Source: Streptomyces sp. NBC_01775 (GTDB taxonomy: Bacteria; Actinomycetota; Actinomycetes; Streptomycetales; Streptomycetaceae). From it: DNA of 64,000 nucleotides. Below the pieces are notes generated by a model. That model worked only from the letters and a program-made list of their open reading frames with translations, was not told the DNA's origin and made no database searches. Positions 59,701 to 64,000 of the stretch are shown one piece after another. The stretch covers positions 3,596,001 through 3,660,000 of the forward strand of contig NZ_CP109104.1 of NCBI RefSeq assembly GCF_035917675.1. Reading direction: 5' to 3'. Numbering within the stretch: position 1 is the stretch's first letter; each line of letters opens with the position of its first letter. The position numbers and the translations under genes were made by a program.

Positions 59701-60138
59701 ATGACGGACGAGTTGCAAAAGTACTTCGCCGCCGAGCGACGTGCGGTCGGCCGGGCCCGTGAGTTCGTGATCACCTCGCTGGAGAGGTGGGGGATCACTG
59801 GTGAGCCGGCCGAGGACATCCGGCTCTGCGCCTCGGAACTGGCCTCCAACGCCCTGGTCCACGGCACTCGCGGCGGCCACGGCTTTCTGGTGCGCCTCTG
59901 CGCCGACGAGGACTCCGTGCGCCTTGAGGTCCACGACAGCCGCGACGTCTCGCCCGATCGGCTCCCCCACGTGCGGGAAGCCACCGACACGGACACCGCC
60001 GGGCGCGGGTTGAGCCTCGTCGACACGCTCGCCGACGACTGGGGCCTTGATGAGCGTTCCCCGTACGGGAAGGTCGTGTGGTCCCGCTTCAAGGCTGTGC
60101 CGACTCCCCAGCCTGCCTGCCCCCTCGAAATCGCCTGA
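59701..60138 (+). CDS. Anti-sigma factor-type ATPase (RsbW/SpoIIAB-like)
   Basis: A 145-residue single GHKL ATPase domain. The N box is CASELASNALVHG, the G1 region LEVHDSRD and the G2 region GRGLSLVDTLADDWG. This is the form taken by the many streptomycete serine kinases that bind sigma factors or anti-anti-sigma factors. GAGGTG precedes the ATG. It pairs with the recombinase-like gene upstream and lies next to the HTH-TPR regulator, which suggests a local regulatory circuit. Confidence 0.88.
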   Translation: MTDELQKYFAAERRAVGRAREFVITSLERWGITGEPAEDIRLCASELASNALVHGTRGGHGFLVRLCADEDSVRLEVHDSRDVSPDRLPHVREATDTDTAGRGLSLVDTLADDWGLDERSPYGKVVWSRFKAVPTPQPACPLEIA

Positions 60139-60330
60139 GAAGGAGAAAGGAGGGCCGGAGCACCAGCACGTCGACTTCCGCTTCCTCTTCCGCACGGAGA
60201 CCGCCGACATCGGCGCGCTCCGGACCGAGGAGGTCACGGACGCGGCGTGGCTGCGGGTCGATGCCCTCGCGTCGCGAGAGCTGGGTCGAAGGGTGTCGAG
60301 CGCGCTGCGCCGAATCGGGCACCGCGCCGT
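60136..60330 (+). pseudogene. Remnant of a NUDIX hydrolase
   Basis: A frame starting inside the end of the previous gene reads HQHVDFRFLFRTE, then RTEEVTDAAWLRVDALAS, which matches the C-terminal third of streptomycete NUDIX proteins. There is no start codon and the NUDIX box is absent, so it is a truncated remnant. It marks a deletion between the anti-sigma gene and the glycopolymer genes. Confidence 0.55.
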
Positions 60331-60386
60331 TGGGCCATGGCGGTCATGTGCCTGGCCGGGGCTCCGGAGTTCCGGGGCTCCCCGGC

Positions 60387-61751
60387 TCAGGCCTGGGCCT
60401 CGCGGCCCGGCGTGGACGGCAGCGCCGACGGGAGCCTGCGCACCCCCCGGGCCGACCCCGTGACCCCCGCGAGGAAACCCTCGGCGCGAGGCGACGCGGT
60501 GTGCGTCAGCCACGCCGGATCGACATCGCACACGGCCACCGTCACGGCGGTGCCGGCCAGCGCCAGCGGAAGGGTGTGGACCACGGTGGAGGGGAAGCTG
60601 AGGATCGTACGGCCGACCGGGCCGCGCCGGGCGACCAGCTCCAGCGGCAGGTCCGGGCGGACGATCTCCAGGCCGGTGGCGGCGCTCACCTGCTGGAGCT
60701 TCTCGCTGCTCTCGCGCCGGTGGGCGAAGTAGCGGGTGGCGCCGTAGGCACGGGCCAGCGAGGCGACAGCCTCCAGATAGCGCTCCGTGTCCACGACCCC
60801 GGTCTCCACGAGGGACGTGCCGACCAGGTCGGCGCCCTTGGTCAGCCGGGGCGGGCCGAACCGGGCCCGGGTCCAGGCGAACTCGTTCGCGGTCACCGTC
60901 ACGTTCTCGGGGGCCTCCACCGGCATCGAGCTGAAGACCTCCATCGGACGCGAACCGTCCGGCCTGGGCGTCAGCCGGCGCCGGGCGCGGCGCGAGACCG
61001 GCGCGAAGAGCAGCCCCCGCGCCCCACCGCGCGCACCACGCCGGTGCCAGCGCACGAAGCGCTCGCCCCGGGCCAGCTGGGAGACGAACTCCATGGTGGC
61101 GGTGCCGTCGTCCACCACAGTGATACGCCGCTCCGCGCGGGCGGGCGTGAGAGCGAGCAGAAGCTGCACGTAGCGCGAGAACGGGTCACCGATCACGAGC
61201 GTGCCGGCCCGTCTGAGCCTGCGGCTGAGGGACAGCAGCCCGCCGAGCACCCCCACCATCCCGTCCCGCGCCTCCTGCCAGCGCACGGTGACGCCCTCGT
61301 CGCGGGCCAGCTCGGCCATGCGGCGCAGCTGGCCGCGGGTCATGGGGTCGGTCGGCGGCAGGACGACGAGGGTGAGGGGGGTGGCGGTGCTGGGCGCGGG
61401 GTGGTTGTGCGCCCATTCGAGGACGTTGAGGAGCTGGACGGGGCTCTCGACGAACGCGAGGGCCCCGTCCAGTGCGCTGCCGCCCTGGACGGGCGGGGCT
61501 CCGTCGGGGGCCGGTTCGGGTGAACCGGTCTCGGGAACCGGCTGCCGGGGGACTCCGTGGGCAGCCGGTCCGGCCGGTCGGCCGCCCCCGGAATCCCGGC
61601 GGCCGTCCTCGAAGTCGGGGCGGCCGTCCTCGAAGTCGGGGCGGCCGTCCTCGAAGTCGGGGAGGGGCGGGGCCCCTCCGGAGGCCGGCCCGATCATGGA
61701 ATCGGGCCGGAGGGCTCCGGAGGCTCCTCGAGGGGAGCGTCTACGGGACAT
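60387..61751 (-). CDS. Polysialyltransferase-like glycosyltransferase
   Basis: A 454-residue protein. After an 85-residue lead that contains three copies of PDFEDGR, the catalytic region begins with LAFVESPVQLLNVLEWAHN and contains LVIGDPFSRYVQLLLAL, VDDGTATMEFV, YFAHRRESSEKL and FPSTVVHTLPLALAG, a pattern seen in bacterial sialyltransferases of the GT52/polysialyltransferase type. The adjacent NeuB and CMP-sugar synthetase genes support transfer of a nonulosonic acid to a cell-wall polymer. No membrane segments. It is 48 bases downstream of neuB. Confidence 0.75.
   Translation of the reverse strand: MSRRRSPRGASGALRPDSMIGPASGGAPPLPDFEDGRPDFEDGRPDFEDGRRDSGGGRPAGPAAHGVPRQPVPETGSPEPAPDGAPPVQGGSALDGALAFVESPVQLLNVLEWAHNHPAPSTATPLTLVVLPPTDPMTRGQLRRMAELARDEGVTVRWQEARDGMVGVLGGLLSLSRRLRRAGTLVIGDPFSRYVQLLLALTPARAERRITVVDDGTATMEFVSQLARGERFVRWHRRGARGGARGLLFAPVSRRARRRLTPRPDGSRPMEVFSSMPVEAPENVTVTANEFAWTRARFGPPRLTKGADLVGTSLVETGVVDTERYLEAVASLARAYGATRYFAHRRESSEKLQQVSAATGLEIVRPDLPLELVARRGPVGRTILSFPSTVVHTLPLALAGTAVTVAVCDVDPAWLTHTASPRAEGFLAGVTGSARGVRRLPSALPSTPGREAQA
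61600..61662 (-). repeat. In-frame 21-base tandem repeat
   Basis: Three perfect copies of a 21-base unit encode PDFEDGR three times near the N-terminus of the polysialyltransferase-like protein. The copies are identical, so the expansion is recent. Confidence 0.92.
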
Positions 61752-61799
61752 CGGCGCACACGCTCCGTTTCGTTCCGCTGTCCTTGCGCTGCCGTCGCC

Positions 61800-62735
61800 T
61801 CAGACCGCGACCGGCTCGCGGGTCTCGGCCTCCTCGGCGACAACTCCCTTGACCCGGCGCAGCTTGCGCATGGGCTGGAGCTCGCTGTCGTAGACCTTCT
61901 TCACACCGTCGCCGAGGGACTCCTCGATGGTGCGGATGTCGCGCACCAGCCGCTGGAGGCCCTGCGGCTCCACGGAGGCGGCCTGGTCGGAGCCCCACAT
62001 GGCGCGGTCGAGGGTGATGTGCCGCTCGACGAAGACCGCGCCGAGGGCGACGGCGGCGAGGGTCGTCTGGAGGCCGGTCTCGTGGCCGCTGTAGCCGATC
62101 GGGACGTTGGGGAACTCCTCCTGGAGGGTGTGGATGACCCGCAGGTTCAGCTCCTCGGCCTTGGCCGGGTAGGTGGAGGTGGCGTGGCAGAGCAGGATGT
62201 TCTCGCTGCCCAGGACCTCCACCGCGTGCCGGATCTGCTTCGGGGTGGACATACCGGTGGACAGGATGACGGTGCGGCCGGTCCCGCGGAGGGCGCGCAG
62301 GAGTTCGTCGTCCGTGAGGGAGGCGGAGGCCACCTTGTGCGCGGGGACGTCGAACTTCTCCAGGAAGGCGATGGACTCCACGTCCCACGGGGAGGCGAAC
62401 CAGTCGATGCCGCGCAGGGCGCAGTGGTCGCTGATGGCGCGGTAGTCGTCCTCGTCGAACTCGACGCGGTGGCGGTAGTCGATGTACGTCATCCGGCCCC
62501 AGGGAGTGTCGCGCTCCAGGTCCCACTGGTCGCGGGGGGTGCAGATCTCGGGGGTGCGCTTTTGGAACTTGACGGCGTCGCAGCCCGCTTCGGCGGCGGC
62601 GTCGATGAGCGCGAAGGCGTTGTCGAGGTCGCCGTTGTGGTTGATGCCGATCTCGCCGGTGACGTAGACGGGCTGGCCGGGGCCGGCGGTCTTGGAGCCG
62701 AGGGCGCGGAGGCGGGCGGTGCTGTTCTTCATCAT
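61800..62735 (-). CDS. neuB: N-acetylneuraminate (nonulosonic acid) synthase
   Basis: A 311-residue NeuB-type TIM-barrel synthase that condenses phosphoenolpyruvate with a sugar to give a sialic, Kdn or related acid. Markers are VTGEIGINHNGD at the N-terminus, VKFQKRTPE, FASPWD, KVASASLTDDELL, LLCHATSTYPA, IGYSGHE and VERHITLD. The usual C-terminal antifreeze-like SAF domain is absent, and the protein ends after LRRVKGVVA. ATG 62735 or 62732. No strong ribosome binding site. It sits between the transferase and the CMP-sugar synthetase genes. Confidence 0.9.
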   Translation of the reverse strand: MMKNSTARLRALGSKTAGPGQPVYVTGEIGINHNGDLDNAFALIDAAAEAGCDAVKFQKRTPEICTPRDQWDLERDTPWGRMTYIDYRHRVEFDEDDYRAISDHCALRGIDWFASPWDVESIAFLEKFDVPAHKVASASLTDDELLRALRGTGRTVILSTGMSTPKQIRHAVEVLGSENILLCHATSTYPAKAEELNLRVIHTLQEEFPNVPIGYSGHETGLQTTLAAVALGAVFVERHITLDRAMWGSDQAASVEPQGLQRLVRDIRTIEESLGDGVKKVYDSELQPMRKLRRVKGVVAEEAETREPVAV

Positions 62736-62907
62736 TTCTGAGGGTTTCTTTCTTGAGTCGTTGCTAAGGGCGTTGCGGGTTGGGGGGGAAGGGGTCGGGT
62801 GTGTGGTGGGGGTAGGTTCTTTGCAGGTCAGGAGGCGGCGGGGGTGGGCGCCGGGCTCCGGGCGGGGGCCTCGCGGGGCGGGGCTCGGGGGCGGGCTCGC
62901 GTCTTCT

Positions 62908-64000
62908 TCAGAGGGTGGGCCCCACGAGCCAGCCCGCGATCTCCCGCACCGCCCCCGCCCCACCCCCCCGGGTCGTGACGGCCCGGGCCGCGGCCCGCAC
63001 CACGTCGTGCGCGTCGGCGACCGCCACGGGCCAGCCCGCGAGCGCGAAGCACGGCAGGTCGTTGGCGTCGTTCCCCGCGTAGAGCACGCGTTCGGGCGCG
63101 ATGCCCTGTTCCTCGCACCACTGCTTGAGTGCGAGGTCCTTCCGGTCGATGCCGTGCAGCACGGGCAGCTTCAGCTTCGCCGCGCGCTGCGCCACGACCG
63201 GGTTCCGCTCCGTGGACAGGATCAGCACCTCCAGCCCGGCGCGGCGCAGCGCCGCGATGCCGAGCCCGTCGCCGCGGTGCACGGCGACCGTCTCCCGTCC
63301 GTCGGAGTCGACGTACACCCTGTCGTCGGTCTGGGTGCCGTCGAAGTCCAGTACGACCGCGTCCACGTCCTCCCGCGTCGGCAGGGCCGAGAGGCCCTCG
63401 CGCCCCGCGTCCAGCACCGGCGCCAGCGCGCGTGCGCGCGCCAGGTCGTGCGGGTCGTCGACCTCCAGCACGCGCGAGGGGTCGGTGCGCACCAGCGCGG
63501 TACGGCCGAAGAACCGGTGACCCGCCTCACGGAATCCCATGGCGTCCATGGCGTAGGCGGCTCCGGTCTCCAGCAGGTCCTGGGGCCGGTCCTGGCGCCG
63601 GGGCCTTACGGAACGGTCGTGGTTGATGCCGTACGCGCTCCCCTTGGCGCCCCCGCTCCCGTCACGGCCGCCGGCCGCCTCGTCACGGCCCGCGCCCCCG
63701 GCACGGCCCGCGCTCTCTTCACCACCGGCGGCCAGGTCACCGCCGGCGGCCAGGCCACCGCCACTGGCCAGGCCACCACCGGCAGCGCCCTCCCCGCCCA
63801 GGGCACCACCGGCAGCGGCGTCCCCCTCCCGCCAGACGAAGCCGTGGAACGGGGCCACCGTCAGCGCGCTGTCCGCGCCGTCCTCGACGACGGCCGCCGT
63901 GACGGCTTCCACGTCCTCGCGGACGAGGAACGGGCTGGTGCACTGCACCAGCAACACCGTGTGCAGCGGCCTGCGGTGGCGTGCCTCGTACGTGTCCATG
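62908..64000 (-). CDS. CMP-nonulosonate synthetase fused to HAD phosphatase, 5' end outside window
   Basis: At least 363 residues; the true start lies beyond the right edge (the ATG at 63999 may be internal). Residues 1-195 are the C-terminal part of an acylneuraminate cytidylyltransferase (VLLVQCTSPFLVREDV; DLLETGAAYAMDA; FFGRTALVRTDP), interrupted by a glycine- and alanine-rich insertion of about 70 residues (63660-63830). The C-terminal 160 are a KdsC-type HAD phosphatase: LDFDGTQTDDRVYV, LSTERNPVV and LYAGNDANDLPC. The fusion would both remove phosphate and activate the sugar for transfer. Confidence 0.9.
   Translation of the reverse strand, partial: MDTYEARHRRPLHTVLLVQCTSPFLVREDVEAVTAAVVEDGADSALTVAPFHGFVWREGDAAAGGALGGEGAAGGGLASGGGLAAGGDLAAGGEESAGRAGGAGRDEAAGGRDGSGGAKGSAYGINHDRSVRPRRQDRPQDLLETGAAYAMDAMGFREAGHRFFGRTALVRTDPSRVLEVDDPHDLARARALAPVLDAGREGLSALPTREDVDAVVLDFDGTQTDDRVYVDSDGRETVAVHRGDGLGIAALRRAGLEVLILSTERNPVVAQRAAKLKLPVLHGIDRKDLALKQWCEEQGIAPERVLYAGNDANDLPCFALAGWPVAVADAHDVVRAAARAVTTRGGGAGAVREIAGWLVGPTL

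Overview
The window reads as chromosomal DNA of a Streptomyces or close relative. It has very high G+C, GTG/TTG starts and leaderless promoters are common, and it carries a mycothiol-dependent formaldehyde dehydrogenase and an AfsQ1/AfsQ2/SigQ signalling locus. Gene order from about 17.9 to 59 kb (sigQ, afsQ1, afsQ2, lipoprotein, adenosine deaminase, thymidine phosphorylase, cytidine deaminase, BMP-type nucleoside ABC importer, then sialic/Kdn-type glycopolymer genes) recalls the Streptomyces coelicolor afsQ-to-SCO4880 region, but with insertions of accessory DNA. No tRNA, rRNA or CRISPR array was seen.

Layout. 0-3.1 kb: end of deoC, then an overlapping pair of aldehyde dehydrogenase genes, the second lacking the catalytic half. 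3.3-10.5 kb: XRE regulator, FAD oxidoreductase plus MFS transporter divergent from a LysR regulator, HxlR regulator divergent from alaA. 10.6-17.6 kb: FtsX-type permease, NarL-type two-component system, mycothiol formaldehyde detoxification pair, small kinase. 17.9-23.1 kb: sigQ/afsQ1/afsQ2/lipoprotein/VanZ/PspC block. 23.2-31.3 kb: secreted peptide, adenosine deaminase, hydrolase, MerR operon, LysR-methyltransferase operon divergent from an MFS exporter. 31.8-38.4 kb: a stand-alone C-A-PCP-TE peptide synthetase, then a TetR-controlled P450/ferredoxin pair with a perfect operator palindrome. 39.4-47 kb: an Rhs polymorphic toxin with a barnase-like tip and a barstar-domain immunity gene, preceded by two small accessory genes and a dead TnpB element. 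47.1-55.6 kb: nucleoside salvage and uptake genes (deoA, cdd, two permeases, ATPase, lipoprotein), split by an intact TnpB element. 55.8-60.3 kb: M20 amidohydrolase, YdcF and XRE/TPR genes, a recombinase-like pseudoenzyme, an anti-sigma-type ATPase and a NUDIX remnant. 60.4-64 kb: start of a nonulosonic acid (sialic/Kdn-like) glycopolymer cluster with a polysialyltransferase-like protein, NeuB, and a CMP-sugar synthetase-phosphatase fusion that runs off the window.

How it works together. Nucleosides enter through the BMP importer and are broken down by Cdd, DeoA, Ada and DeoC, with the aldehyde dehydrogenases possibly taking DeoC-derived aldehyde. The AfsQ system couples a signal to SigQ and secondary metabolism. 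The most unusual parts are the Rhs/barstar pair with its accessory genes, and the two related TnpB elements, whose right ends appear to supply the stop codons of the neighbouring genes. Short tandem repeats recur throughout, both between genes and in frame inside them.
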